Shown: in pieces, positions 24,176 to 35,746 of the stretch
How positions within the stretch are numbered: the stretch's first letter is position 1
Layout of the letters: each line of letters begins with the position of its first letter
Made by a program: the position numbers and the translations under genes
Assembly (NCBI GenBank): GCA_025331565.1
Contig: JAFREQ010000015.1
Coordinates: 2,108,001 to 2,172,000, forward strand
Source: Holacanthus passer
Taxonomy: Eukaryota > Chordata > Actinopteri > Pomacanthidae
Direction of reading: 5' to 3'
DNA: 64,000 nt
The notes under the pieces: model-generated
The model's database searches: none
What the model saw: only the letters and a program-made list of their open reading frames with translations
Told to the model about the DNA's origin: nothing

Positions 24176-27113
24176 TCTTTAATTACAGTACGAGCAGTCA
24201 AAGATACTGGGTTGTTGTCTAACTGGTTGATCGAACATCAGATTGAACATTAGTTGTGGAAGCTATTATTTTTATGTTATGTACCATTCATTTAATGTTA
24301 GTCACTGAGTAGTGCCTTGCTTGTTGGCACCTCATCAGTAGTCAGCAACTGTCATGGCAAGAGCATTGAGAGTACACTCAGCTTTTACATGATGCAAATG
24401 TATTCTGAAGATTTGTCCCCCAAGTCCCACTGTGGGAAACTTATGGCAGTGATAGCAGTTTACCATTCAATATAAGATTATCTGCACATGTTAAACAGCA
24501 TTACAACAGCAAGATTATAACACAGAGCTCTTCTGTCTCCAAGCTCTTTGTCTTTTTAAATAAGCTTATAATTAACCAGGACTGGTCAGGCTGAGTAGAA
24601 AGTCTGCCGCTCCTGTCTTTTCCGTTGCAGAGTCACTGCTGATTCATGCACTCCACTGTCAACAGAAAAGTCTTTCATTCACGCTGCCTCCCCCCGCTGA
24701 TGAAGTCAACATGGCACCACTCACCAAAAAAAAAGTGTTTTCAATTGCATCATCTTTAGTTTAGCAGGACCTCTCGAACACTGACAGCGGCCTTTGTCTC
24801 AGACAGTGCTGGATCTTACGCTCATCTTCTAACCGTTTATCTACAGTAAATCATTTTTACTCTAACAACATATCAGGTACTTATGACACTAGCTTGATCA
24901 TAGAGTTAAAAGCTAATATGTGTAATATACCTAAATCAGTTTAATAACAGAACTCACATTGTTTTGATGTATCTATGGACACTGAATGATAATACTCCCA
25001 TGATCAGGCTGCTATGGTAATAAGAGATGAGCTAATAGAGGCCAGGGCGACTATATTCTCTCCTGAGGACAAAGCAAAGCTGCAGCGAGGAAGACGAGAC
25101 ACTGAGAAGAGACGAGAGGAGTGAAACCCAATCTCTCACCAACAGAGGACACAGGACAGGAAATCCAGTGCTCTCTCTATTATCTCTCACATCTATAGTA
25201 GGTATGAGTAACATATCTCCTCCTCTATAGTGTTCCATTTATAATATTTGCCCTGTCTGTGTCAAGACGTCACAATGGTCACAAATGTATAATTTAAATA
25301 ATAAAAAGGCCAAGTATTTTGTTTTAAACTGCTGGGCACTGTAATTTTTTATCCAGTGTTACTCAAGCAGGAGTAAATAGTTTGCTGGGGACTATTTTCA
25401 ACTGCGGATGAATACAGGATTGGTGTTCTCGTGAGTATTAACGGCCCTAGAACTGCACATTAATTAATGTTTTTTGTGCACAGCCCCGAATGAGTCAAAC
25501 AGCTTAAAGACTTCATATTATATCATCATTCACATGCTGCTAATAAACTGACTGAACAGTCAAGCCGGTCTGAAGCAGCGCTGGAAATCTCTCTGCACAC
25601 TGACATCTTATCTCCGGCTGTCATCCTTAATTACTGGTTTGCTGTGTAAACTACAGCTTCAATTGCTCTGAATCATCAAGTGTCTTCAAATATTTTTTCA
25701 CTCATGCAAAACATGTCCAATCGCCTGTGATCATACCGTCTCGGAGAAGAAATTATAGTTTCTACATTACAGTTTTGAGGTCTGTGTTCAAACATGTCAG
25801 GCAGGAGAGTGTGGTTTCATCTTCAAAGACCCTTTTGAGGAGGAGGAAGCACCGCGGCATCCACTTTGATACACACACACACACACATATAATGAGATTT
25901 AGTCGTGGTCGTCATATAAAGCAGGGAGCAGCAACAATGTGTTAACCTCAAATTTGCAATTCTCTTGTTTAATTGCAAGAAACAAATCAAAATTAAAGCT
26001 CATTCAACAGCAGCCAGTAGACCAAATCCATCTTTTGGTAAGTCTACTGTAAATATAACAACAACACATATATATATATATAGAAAGATCTAAATCCCAC
26101 TAAAAAGTCAGTTGTTCTTCATAAGGGCTATTCCTTCAATAGAAAGTAGTTCCAAAGAAAACTCAGCAAGGTCTGTCTGTCTGCTGTCTGTCACTAAATC
26201 AGTCTTTAGTGAGGAGAGCGTGACTGACTTTGTGTCAGTAAATGTGCTTAACTACATTTACGTCATATGACTGTCAGCCTCATCCTACTAGTTTAGCAAC
26301 TAATGGAACATCCTGCAAGTAATGAGTGCTGGTTTCTGACTTCAGTCCATCAATAGAAGAGAAGAGATTAAAGAGAAAACAAACATTTTTTTCTGTATGA
26401 TGCTATATTGCTTTATCAGTATTTGAAAGTCTTATTCAGAATCATTAAAAAAAACAGTTGGAAGTTTTACTCAAAGTTGTTTCACTGTACAGGACACGTG
26501 GGCTGCACATTACAGCCACATTATAGTATCACCTCACAGGAAGGTGGGAGATTATACCAAGAGCATTATTTTGGTGTTTGTCAAGAATGTGCTCATTCAC
26601 AGAGCTCTCGTCAGTCCAGCCCTATCACTGCTGTGCATTGTATTTATGTGAGCACTGCCACCTTCACCACAGGCCGACAGGGCGGGATACTCAGAGGAAG
26701 CAAGAGGTCAAAAACTGGACCGTATTCACCTCAAACACGGGGCGATCCCACTTCCACTTTTCATAAACTACAGCATGTGAAAAGTGGAAGTAGTTACAGC
26801 CAAATCCCAGTTTGTGATTATGTGACAGGGTTCAAGGTAGGGACAGGAGATAAAGGTAATCATCTTCTTCCCTATTGATATGAACTACAGCAGGTGACCC
26901 CTGATATTAGAAATCAAGACCTTTGGAAGACATTTAGCTCCCAACAAAACACTTGACTAAAGAAGTTTCATTTTTCATTTTTTTTACTCTTTTAGAATCA
27001 AAACATAATTGGGATAACTTTCATGTATGTATAAAAACACTTTGTAATCAAATCCCACCAAATATATGTAATACACTCTCGCCAGTTTCAAGTTTGTCTT
27101 TCTCCTGAGAATA
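24176..27113. other. Intergenic sequence without a supported gene
   Basis: A 156-codon plus-strand frame at 26408-26878 is the longest here. It shows no domain, signal peptide or splice context that would support it. A short (TA)n lies near 26070. Confidence 0.5.
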
Positions 27114-27334
27114 CAATTCAATTCAATTTTATTTGTATAGCACCAAATCACAACACAAGTCATCTCAAGACACTTTACACACAGAGCAGGTCTGGACCAT
27201 ACTCTTATACTCTTTATAATATTATTCAGAGAGACCCAACAGTGAGTGACCATCATGAGCAAGCACCTGGCGACAGCGGCGAGGAAAAACTTCCTTTTAA
27301 CAGGCAGAAACCTCGGAAGAGAACGAGATCAGTG
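27114..27334 (+). repeat. Dispersed fish repeat beginning CAATTCAATTTTATTTGTATAG
   Basis: The element opens with TTCAATTTTATTTGTATAGC, continues through AGTCATCTCAAGACACTTTA and GAGCAAGCACCTGGCGACAG, and ends after ACAGGCAGAAACCTCGGAAG. I recall this ordered set of segments as a very common interspersed repeat of percomorph genomes. It has no open frame of its own. Confidence 0.7.
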
Positions 27335-28290
27335 CACCATTGCTGGTTGTAGTTACACTTCACAACAGTCACACATTTAATTCAAGGGCTTTCACATCTA
27401 ACCAGGTCACACCACAGCCTACTACAATACCAAAGCCAAAACGTGCTGTGAAGCCATGCAGCCTGTCTGGTGATGAGAGAACTTCAGCTTGTTGCAACCA
27501 CATCACATCGCAACCACATCACAGGAACATCCCATCCTACAGATCCTCCAGCATCATCACCTGTCTTTGTCTGTTCTCCAGAGCGTGCAGCAGACTCATG
27601 CAATGTAAGGGTGGAGAAACAGGTGGAAAACTACTGTAACCTCAAACTGTTTGAGCCAGAGTCTGCTGTTATGAAGTGTGGTGTCACGCACACACAACTA
27701 CCCAGCAGCGTTTCCTGTTCAAATACAAATACAGAGACAATGGATTCATGAAAGAAGTTTAGAATATCCTACATTAAGTCGGAGAGTTAGGTTGATAAAT
27801 GTTCCATTTAACTTTCCATTGACTTAAATGTCCATTTCCGGACCTTTGCGACCTCAGCTGTAGTGAAATATTGACTCTACACTAAAAGCCGACAGTTATC
27901 ATCACACTAGGTTTTAAAAGTCAGACACTCAAATGTGTATTGACTGACTGCTCTGAGCTGAATTCAGATGTAAGTTACACAAGACATTCTTATACAGTAA
28001 CATAAACATACATTCAAACAAGTCACTCAGACCCATGCGGCATTCAGTAACGCCCATCCTGATTTATCAACAGTCTCCTATTCAAGACTGACCTGGCCTT
28101 TACCCCATCTGAAGACAGTGGGTCAACCTGATTTTATGGTCAAACACCGGCAACCATTAAGGTTGACAGCACCAATAAAAAAATCAGTTATGTGCAAGTG
28201 GCTTACATAATGCCAAGCTTAAAACTAGGAGCATTGCTCATAGATGTAAAGATAATGAGGGCTATTACGGCAAACTGTGTGTGTGATGTA

Positions 28291-28327
<37 letters not shown>

Positions 28328-28443
28328 GTGTTGCACTACAGACTTCAAGCAAAATGATGATACAATAGTGACAGTAATTGACAATCCCTCATGCATGTTG
28401 CAACTCCTCTGTGAGGATGAGTGCATGTGTGTGAGGGGGAGAA

Positions 28444-28493
<50 letters not shown>

Positions 28494-29341
28494 CACAAGA
28501 GGGAACAAGACAAGCCCCTATGAAGCTAAGCCACATATTTTGTGCTTCAGAAGTCCAACTCTGATTTTCTTTACTTGCAGGTATTTCAGATCTTCCTGAG
28601 TGATCTGACGTCTTTTGGATGAGAACTGTTATACACTGCAGCTTCACAAAAGTTGAAAGAAAAACTGAGGTTTTATCATGTAAAACAGACGACCACACTC
28701 AGGTTCAAAGTCCAGGTCAGAGGATGCTTGCTGGTCTTCTTTAACTAATTTCATTTACTGAGAGAATTACAAGTTTCCTCATGATGAGGATCACTCTGCA
28801 CTAATCATAAGACACATCCGTAGTCGCTGCCTTCATAATTCACTCCCTCCTTTGTTGTCATATAAACCGCAAGTGCTTTATTACATATAATTATACCTTC
28901 ACTGGTCAGGTGTAGTTGTAGTCTGGATATGAAGGTTTCAATTCACTGTGTAAGCCTTTTTTGACTTATACCAGACGTGTTTAGTTGCAGAGGGGGAAGC
29001 ACTTTGTACTTTGACATCGTTTTGCAGACCAAGTGATGATTTAACTTTTAGATTCTACTTCATTTCACAGCACACAGTGGCAGAGCACAGGTCTTATTAA
29101 TACTATTAATGATTACTTCATTCTATTCAAGTGTCTCAGTATAAGGAAGGATAACGTTAATGGTGAATGGTTGGCACACAGCTCGGAAAGCAAGCCAGCC
29201 CCTTATTAACCCACTTACTTATCACTAATTAGGCTAATAATTTCAGAATTACTGTTAAAAATGGTACAAGTATAAAAAGTTTTAATTTAACAAACTTGTG
29301 ATATGGCTTAATAAAAACTTAGAACACATAGATTATGCTTA
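27335..29341. other. Intergenic sequence with microsatellites, no supported gene
   Basis: It contains (TG)n at 28295-28330 and (GA)n at 28446-28490. Short open frames are microsatellite artefacts or lack any recognisable feature. Confidence 0.5.
28295..28490. repeat. (TG)n and (GA)n microsatellites flanking about 115 bp of unique sequence
   Basis: About 17 TG units at 28295-28330 and about 22 GA units at 28446-28490. This is another TG-then-GA arrangement on the plus strand. Confidence 0.95.
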
Positions 29342-30340
29342 TTTATTTTAATTTCAAAAAACCTAATACATTTTTCACATACAAATCTACACAAAACATG
29401 ATGTAAATAAACAAGTCAGTACAAATATTACAAATCAATATGGATCAAATCCAGGCAAGCAGCATTAGTTGAGGGAAGGCTGAAGCCAGCAAAGATGGAG
29501 GTGTCCAGCGGTGGAGACGTGAGGCTTTAATACACGAACTGAATACAAGCAGAACTACAAAGGACGAATCAGAAGCAGGTGCAGGGGCTTTACTGATCTC
29601 AGTTCAGCCTCTCAAGAAGTTCCTGTACATCCTCTTCAGTCATCACCTTCAATCCAAAGCTTTCCTCTTTTGGCTCCTTCAAAGACAACTGCTTTATTAA
29701 TTATCCAATCATTGGATATTGAAACATGTCTTTTTCTGTTTTGTCTACATCATACAAGTGTTTACTGTTTACAGCTTCTGGTCATGAACCCTCACACAGC
29801 ATCACAAACATCAAGTCCATCCAGAATGCTTCACCGTCAAAGCAGCTGTCCAGTCAGATAACATTAATAAAAAAATTAAGTAGGGGGTCAAATCCACTAA
29901 GCTGAGACTCTGAAGTGTTGCTGACTTGGGGTCCTTCAGATCTGAGCTGAAGACAAGAAAACGGTGATTAAAAATCTGGAAACATACAAGTGACAAAGCA
30001 GTGAAAACATAACCTTGCAAAAAAGTGTCTTATTAAAATCTCAGTCAATAAAGATTATGTGTATGAATCAGATTACACTTCTCACAATCTAAGGACCCCA
30101 GTGTTGCAGGAAGCATTTAGCAGATGTTAACAAACACAAGAATATCAGCTTCACTTACAGGTAAACAGAACTCTGACAGTCCTATAAAAATGATGATATA
30201 AATAAAGAAAGCTATAATGCAGCAACTTACCATCAATTTTTTTGAAATGTCCTTTAGATGAAGGCTGCTGAGTCAAAGAATCCTTTGAAACATCCAGAAA
30301 AATTCAAGCCAACCTGCAACTTTGATTTTTGAAAACACCT
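29342..30340 (-). other. Possible small spliced minus-strand transcription unit, identity unknown
   Basis: Three candidate splice junctions were seen on the minus strand: a strong donor ATTGATG|GTAAGT at 30230; a 23-nt candidate exon at 30159-30181 (TTTTTATAG| acceptor, |GTAAGTG donor); and an acceptor TTGTCTTCAG| opening a coding-like segment at 29946 (SDLKDPKSATLQSLSLVDLT). A terminal segment at 29599-29688 reads LSLKEPKEESFGLK..TEEDVQELLERLN then stop, which looks coding. A TTTATT at 29342-29347 gives an AATAAA signal on the minus strand. I could not join all pieces in one frame without an unseen donor, so the exon model is incomplete. It may be a small protein gene, alternatively spliced forms, or a non-coding transcript. 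No family was recognised. Confidence 0.35.
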
Positions 30341-30480
30341 GACTCGTAATGAACTCCCTCGCCATTGGCTGCTTTTGTAGTAACCCGAAGCGAACGTGCA
30401 ACCTGATAGGACGGTTTAGAACAGCGACGCCCACAACGAACCTGATTGGACAAACACTTTCTCCGCTTTCTTTACACACA
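30341..30480 (-). promoter_or_regulatory. Candidate promoter with three evenly spaced CCAAT-like boxes
   Basis: On the minus strand, CCAATCAG (30442-30449), CCTATCAG (30403-30410) and CCAATGG (30362-30368) are spaced about 40 bp apart. They lie just upstream of the candidate first exon ending at 30231. Two are true CCAAT cores and the middle one is a one-base variant. Spaced CCAAT boxes are known NF-Y sites of many cell-cycle promoters. A TTCAAA lies downstream at about 30330. The role is inferred. Confidence 0.45.
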
Positions 30481-31089
30481 GGTAGAAAAAGTGAACAGTG
30501 TCTCCACCCATCTGTGCGTGTGTGTGTCCATGTGTGGGAGGTGAACTGTTTGTGTTCAGTCTGAGCAACAACAAGAATTTTAACTTAAAATTTCTCCTCC
30601 ACGTCGCAGTTGGAGGGAAACATGCAGCCTTGATATTCATGTAAATGAGACAAATAAATAAATAAAAGAACACGGTGCAGGTAATAGAGAAAAATATTTC
30701 ATGTTAAAATGCTTTAAATTTTTATTTATTTATGTCAGGACACCTGCCCAGTTATGCTTCATCCGATAGTTAATTTTTATTTTGATTTTATCTTCTACTA
30801 TTTTTTGTGTTTGATCTTATTTTAAACATTTCCAGAGTAGTTTTAAAGTGTCAACATTCTGTTATCTCAGGTTGTCCTGCAGGATTCTTCAATAAAAAGC
30901 AGAGTTTTGTGGCTAATGTGCGCCAAGTTTTACGCGCACATGCTTCACCTGAACGCAGCAGAGCTAACAAACTCAGCCCTATATGACTTGCTTGCTAGCT
31001 GGCTAACTCTAACAAGTGTCTCCACCACACATCACCATCTTCTCCATCATCCACCTTTCACCTGCAGACCTCCAACACCTTCACACGGA

Positions 31090-31440
31090 CACGATCCGTG
31101 AGGCGCACCTGTGTTCTCTGTCGCTCCGGACGTGTCAGTGAACGCACCTACCTGTCAAGCTGCTGTCACCTCCTGTTCCGGTGGCTCCGGACTCGCCAAC
31201 GAACCGGCTACGAGTTCACAACAAGTCCTGACATCTGGAGCGCTTCACCGAGGCGTGACCGGGGCCTGAAGGCGGCGGAGGTTTGCAGCGGTCCGTGTCG
31301 GATGGTTCACTGTCTGGAAACACAGTCCGGGTTTGAGCTGCGGGCTGCTGCCGTCACTTCTTCACTGTCTCTGTACGGCACCAAGATCGTCTGTGCATCT
31401 GAGGATGCTTCACTCCGGGGGAAATAACCGGCTCCTTTCT
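31090..31440. promoter_or_regulatory. CpG-rich block, possible promoter and 5' exon
   Basis: CpG dinucleotides are much denser than in neighbouring sequence. On the minus strand a good donor, CTTGACAG|GTAGGTGC, at 31151 could end a non-coding first exon; the two ATGs upstream open frames of only 13 and 8 codons. On the plus strand a 109-codon frame (31098-31427, GTG-initiated) is open, but its product is not recognisable. The orientation of any transcript is unresolved. Confidence 0.4.
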
Positions 31441-31485
31441 GTGGGCGCTGTTTCCTGTCTGCAAGTGGAATGTTAGGAAGTTAAA

Positions 31486-32700
31486 TTATTTAATGGGCTT
31501 GTTTGCTTTGCTTTAAAAAATGTATTTAGTGGAGACAGTGGGACATATCTGAGTGTAATTAATAACAGTGTCTAGAAAGTGTCTTTGTTTTCTCTACTTT
31601 TTTGCAGGTCAAATATTTTTTTCTTCTTTCTCTGAATAACTTTACATTTTACTTTTTGCATTTTGCTATAAAAGACAATAAAGGCTGGAAAAACTTATTG
31701 TATACACATATTTTCACAATCAGTGTTAAAACTGGGTGAACATTGCAGTGCCCATTTACTCATTTATTAGCCTATAGGTAAAAATTACATAACAGTTTAA
31801 AGTAAAGCTTGTACCTTTTGTAAGTTAGTTCAATTATTTACTAGGCTTGACTTTTTTCTTCTTTCTCTGAATAACTTTTGCATTTTGCTGTAAAAGACAA
31901 GAAAAGGGTGAGTGGAAAAAATATCATATGTATGTTTTCACAATCAAGGTTGTGAACATCATTGTGCCCATTTACTCATTTATTAGCCTATAGGTAAAAA
32001 TCAAATAACAGTTCAAAGTAAAACTGGTACCATTTGTTCAGTTATTTACTAGGCTTGATTTCTAGCTTTATAAAGAACCTTTGAGCCATTTAGTGGAGAC
32101 AGTGACACATATCTGAGTGTAATGAATAAAAATGTCCAGAAAGTGTCTTTGTTTCTGCACTTTATTGCAGGTTAGATAGTTTTTTCTTCTTTCTCTGAAT
32201 AACTTTTGCATTTTGCTATAAAAGACAAAAAATTGTGAGATATCATATACATGTTTTTGCAATCAAGGTTAAAACTGGGTGAACGTCACTGTGCCCATTT
32301 ACTCATTTATTAACCTATAGGTAAAAACAAATAACAACAGTTTAATGTAAAGCTGGTACCATTAGTTAGTTAAATTACTTACTAGGCTTGTTTGCTTTGC
32401 TTTAAAAAGGAACTTTTAATTAAGACGAATCAGTGGGACACATCTGATTGCAATGAATAAAAAAAATGTCCATAAAGTATCTTTGTTGTGTCTATTTTAT
32501 TGCAGGTTAAATGCTTTTTCTTCTTTCTCTGAATAAGTTTCTGCTTTTTGCATTTTGCCATAAAAGACAGGACAATGATGGAAACATGTAGAAAGCATAT
32601 TTTCATAATCAAATCATTGTGCTTATTTTCTTGTTTATTAGACTATAGGTTTAAAAAAATATCTATAGTTTATGGTAAAGCTAATGCAGCTTTGTGGCAC
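31486..32700. repeat. Tandem array of about 330-bp units, four copies
   Basis: Segments recur in the same order: CTTTCTCTGAATAA (31626, 31861, 32189, 32523), TTTTGCATTTTGCTATAAAA-type, and GTGCCCATTTACTCATTTAT-type (31748, 31964, 32291, 32619). Approximate units are 31486-31833, 31834-32042 (internally deleted by over 100 bp), 32043-32374 and 32375-32700. Copies differ by scattered substitutions and small indels, so the array is not very recent. Three of the four units keep a pyrimidine tract ending TTGCAG|GT. No open frame is shared between copies. Confidence 0.85.
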
Positions 32701-33951
32701 ATCTGGTTCTCATCTCATCATTCTGCAGCGGAAATCACTAGCGAAGTGAGAGCTCTTGTTTTTTATGCATATCTCTGGTACACATTCAGCCCACTCTTAA
32801 AGGAATATGCCACAATTTTTCAATATTACTACACTTGGTGCAGCTTCTATAAACAAGTATAGTGCTTTGCTTTGTATCATGTGTTTACTCATATCATTTA
32901 AAATCACGGCTGCTGTTTCAATCACAAGCAGTGAAACATCTTAAATAGACAACATTTGTAAAGTTATTAATGTTACTCAAATTCAAGCTGAAGTACAACA
33001 AGTGATGGGAGTCTGTGTTAAATAATTCAGAGTTTTGGCAGGAAATGGATTGGGAGCCTATTACTTAAATCCAAACCTTCACTTCATATATTAACATAGG
33101 ACTAAAGGTAACATTTTGTAAAGTTGAAATTTTTATGTAAACATACGTTTTACTTTGTCTCCATCATCTGGTCAAAGATTGTCACAACAACTATTTTTCT
33201 GTAGATTGTGCCGGTCCCTCAATAAGGGGCTGCACTGGTTGGACTAATGAAAAGATTCCAGATGTGCTTTCAAACACATAGAAACAATCTGCTTTGAACA
33301 ATAATTTATGTCTGGTGCTTTTTTTTTTCCACACAAAAAAATCTTCTTCCTCATTGAAAAAATCAGAATCTGTGAATAGGCAAATATTCTCCATGTGCAC
33401 TGGAGGCCTTATGTGTCCTCATCACACAGTTGCATTTGAACCATGATTGGCTTTAAAACTAGTTGCTAAGACATGTTGCTAAAACATGCAGTGTCAAACT
33501 CTGCACAGTGAAGCTCAAATATTCAGGTGAAGTAACAATAAACAAAACTCATTTTTGATTGGCACACAATTTAGCTGCTTATATAAATCAACTTGATGCA
33601 GGTGTTTGTCTAAAAATGATGAATGTTGTAGAAGTAATGGAGTCGAGGATTGTTTTTTGCTTCGATGATCTCAGTTCAATTCTAACTGGGAATTGTTTGT
33701 TGGAGGTAAAACTGCATGGACTTCATTGTGGACAGGGTTATTTAAAGCACATGCCAAGACACTTTCAGAATGTGTGCATGACTCAATTGCTCTGACATGA
33801 TTTTCCAAGTGAACCTTTCATTACGTTTTATAGAAAACAAGTTAAAACCTACCACAGTGACATGTGCATTTTAATTATTTAGAGCCCACTGTCACGCAAC
33901 TCCAGTTTAAAACCTGACAAGGCAGATACAAATAATGTGACCTACAACCCC
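32701..33951. other. Intergenic sequence without a supported gene
   Basis: Only short open frames with no recognisable motif or splice context are present. Confidence 0.5.
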
Positions 33952-34138
33952 AGTTCCAAAAATGTTTGGACACTGTTGAACACAATGGTTTTATGAAGTG
34001 TCCACATAGGAACATCCTTTATACAATCATGTGTCCACAAAGTGGTGAACCTCTCTCCATCCTTGCTTGTGAACAACTGAGTCTTTCCAGGATGAACCTT
34101 TCATACACAATCATGATACTATCACCTGTCAGGGTTGC
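33952..34138. mobile_element. Truncated copy of the 10439-10920 transposon family
   Basis: It starts with ACAACCCCAGTTCCAAAAAT, matching the left terminus of the element at 10439. It then shares about 120 bp of the interior (CCTCTCTCCATCCTTGCTTG, TCTTTCCAGGATGAACCTTT, CAATCATGATACTATCACCT). The match stops at about 34138 and no right inverted repeat follows. It lies just beyond the proposed tfrc polyadenylation signal. Confidence 0.7.
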
Positions 34139-34176
34139 AGCAATCAGACCATGACTCAGCAGTTGTGATGTGATTG

Positions 34177-34182
34177 TTTATT
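34177..34182 (-). terminator. tfrc: Candidate polyadenylation signal of tfrc
   Basis: TTTATT on the plus strand reads AATAAA on the minus strand, about 2.6 kb downstream of the tfrc stop codon. That 3'UTR length is comparable to mammalian TFRC. Other AATAAA hexamers occur nearer the stop, so the true cleavage site is not certain. Confidence 0.4.
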
Positions 34183-35292
34183 GCAGCAACAAAAAACATA
34201 AAGCTAAGCAAACTTGTGTACAGTTTGAGAAAAAAAAAAAGCATTGTTATTTTAACAATTTCCAAACACATTCTTTATCCACCTTGTCAGAATTTTGAAG
34301 ATCAATCCCTACATCTGGGTCCTCATGATAAAGAGGGAGATGATTTTTGTGAGTTCTCAGCAAGATGCCAATATTAAAAATGCAATTTTCAGCACATGCC
34401 TCATTATAGTCCAGCAGATCATTTTAATCACTCAAACTGGGAATGTATGAATGGTTAATGATCATTCAAAAATGGATATTGATCTAATATTGAAGCATTA
34501 TATTCGGGGGGCTTTCAATAAAAAAAAATTAAAAAAAAGAAACAAAATTCAAAACAATCGGTAAACAGAGAGATTAATTGAAAGAGGACCACATTAACTA
34601 CTTTAGCATTCACTATAATTTTTAAATCCCATTTATATCAATTTTGTCCTTTCATTGTTAACAATTTTCTGGTAACTTTATCTAAAAAAGGTGTAGCATA
34701 ACAGGCTTTTAAACCAGTAACTTCTGATTCGAGCAGACAACAGGAACAAAAAGAAAAAGAAATGTCAAAACTAAAATAAAACAAATATACATCCCCCAAA
34801 ACATCTCGAAGTACTGTACTGTATGTAAGAACTCAGCTCTATAATGCAGTCATTAAACAAAAAAGGCACAAGGAAATCTCAATAACAAGAATGAACACAT
34901 CAAAATAGAAAGCAGAATGTACTTTCAAAACCCATTTTGCAGAGTGGCGACCAGTGGTCCCAAACATGTTCGTAACATTTTTTCTTTAAAGCAAAAGACC
35001 TTCCATATCAGTTCCATATGAAGCCCAAAGAATCAGCGTTTGATTAAAATGAGACAATCAGTTCATTAAAGAAACCCGGAACAATTCAAAGACCTGCAGC
35101 TTCTTTACCTCACTAAGGAGACAGATGAGACATCAGAAGAGTTGATGTTAAAACTCATGACTGGCTTTCAGATCTGTGGGCAGAAGCTGCCTCAGAGAAA
35201 CAAGAGGATACATTAGCATGGAAACATTGCAGAAGGCTTCTAAAGATGCAGACAACATGTGCACGGTGAAGCAATGTGCTGTATATATACAC

Positions 35293-35319
35293 ATTATGGG
35301 AAACACTGTTCCCGATAAT
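35293..35319 (-). promoter_or_regulatory. Iron-responsive element, 5th in the mRNA
   Basis: On the minus strand ATTAT, bulged C, GGGAA, loop CAGTGT, TTCCC and ATAAT form a hairpin with five pairs above and five below the bulge and no mismatch. This fits the canonical IRE bound by IRP1/IRP2 (C-bulge, CAGWGH loop). Confidence 0.95.
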
Positions 35320-35343
35320 AAAAACAACCACTCCTACAGTGAA

Positions 35344-35368
35344 ATATGGAGGGCACTGCCTCCGATAC
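35344..35368 (-). promoter_or_regulatory. Iron-responsive element, 4th in the mRNA
   Basis: Upper stem GGAGG/CCTCC, loop CAGTGC and bulged C. The lower stem TAT/ATA is extended by one G-T pair. It fits the IRE consensus, with a shorter lower stem than its neighbours. Confidence 0.93.
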
Positions 35369-35408
35369 GGACACACACTGGTAGGCAAAAACTACCTTCT
35401 TTTTTCAC

Positions 35409-35435
35409 ATTATGGAAGACACTGCTCCCGATAAT
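35409..35435 (-). promoter_or_regulatory. Iron-responsive element, 3rd in the mRNA
   Basis: ATTAT, bulged C, GGGAG, loop CAGTGT, CTTCC and ATAAT. One G-U pair lies in the upper stem; otherwise it is fully paired. Confidence 0.95.
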
Positions 35436-35683
35436 GTTGTCAGGACGAGAGGTGTGCATGGACCAAGGGACCGGTACTGACAGAAGTGAATATTTCCCAT
35501 GGTGTGATATGTGAGCTGGTCTTGCTGAACAGACCAATCCAGTGTCAGTTAAGTAGAAAAAAAATAGGACCTCAGATGTGTGTGGTTTGCCTGATTGTTC
35601 TGTGTTCAGTACCGGCCGTCGGTCAACATGTACACTTCTTTTAGCAGATGCTGCTTTTGTCAATTCGACAGTATAACTGTCAT

Positions 35684-35712
35684 AATTATGGAAGGCACTG
35701 CTCCCGATAATT
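35684..35712 (-). promoter_or_regulatory. Iron-responsive element, 2nd in the mRNA
   Basis: AATTAT, bulged C, GGGAG, loop CAGTGC, CTTCC and ATAATT. Six pairs lie below and five above the bulge, including one G-U. Confidence 0.95.
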
Positions 35713-35746
35713 ATACATTATTTTTATAAAAGGCGATAAAAAAACT

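Noticed and set aside
26408..26878. 156-codon plus-strand open frame
   Set aside because: No recognisable motif, signal peptide or splice context; length is within chance expectation for 64 kb of six-frame sequence.
31098..31427. 109-codon plus-strand frame in the CpG-rich block as a gene
   Set aside because: It starts at GTG rather than ATG, has no recognised similarity, and stop codons are depleted by GC content. Kept only as a note on the CpG block.
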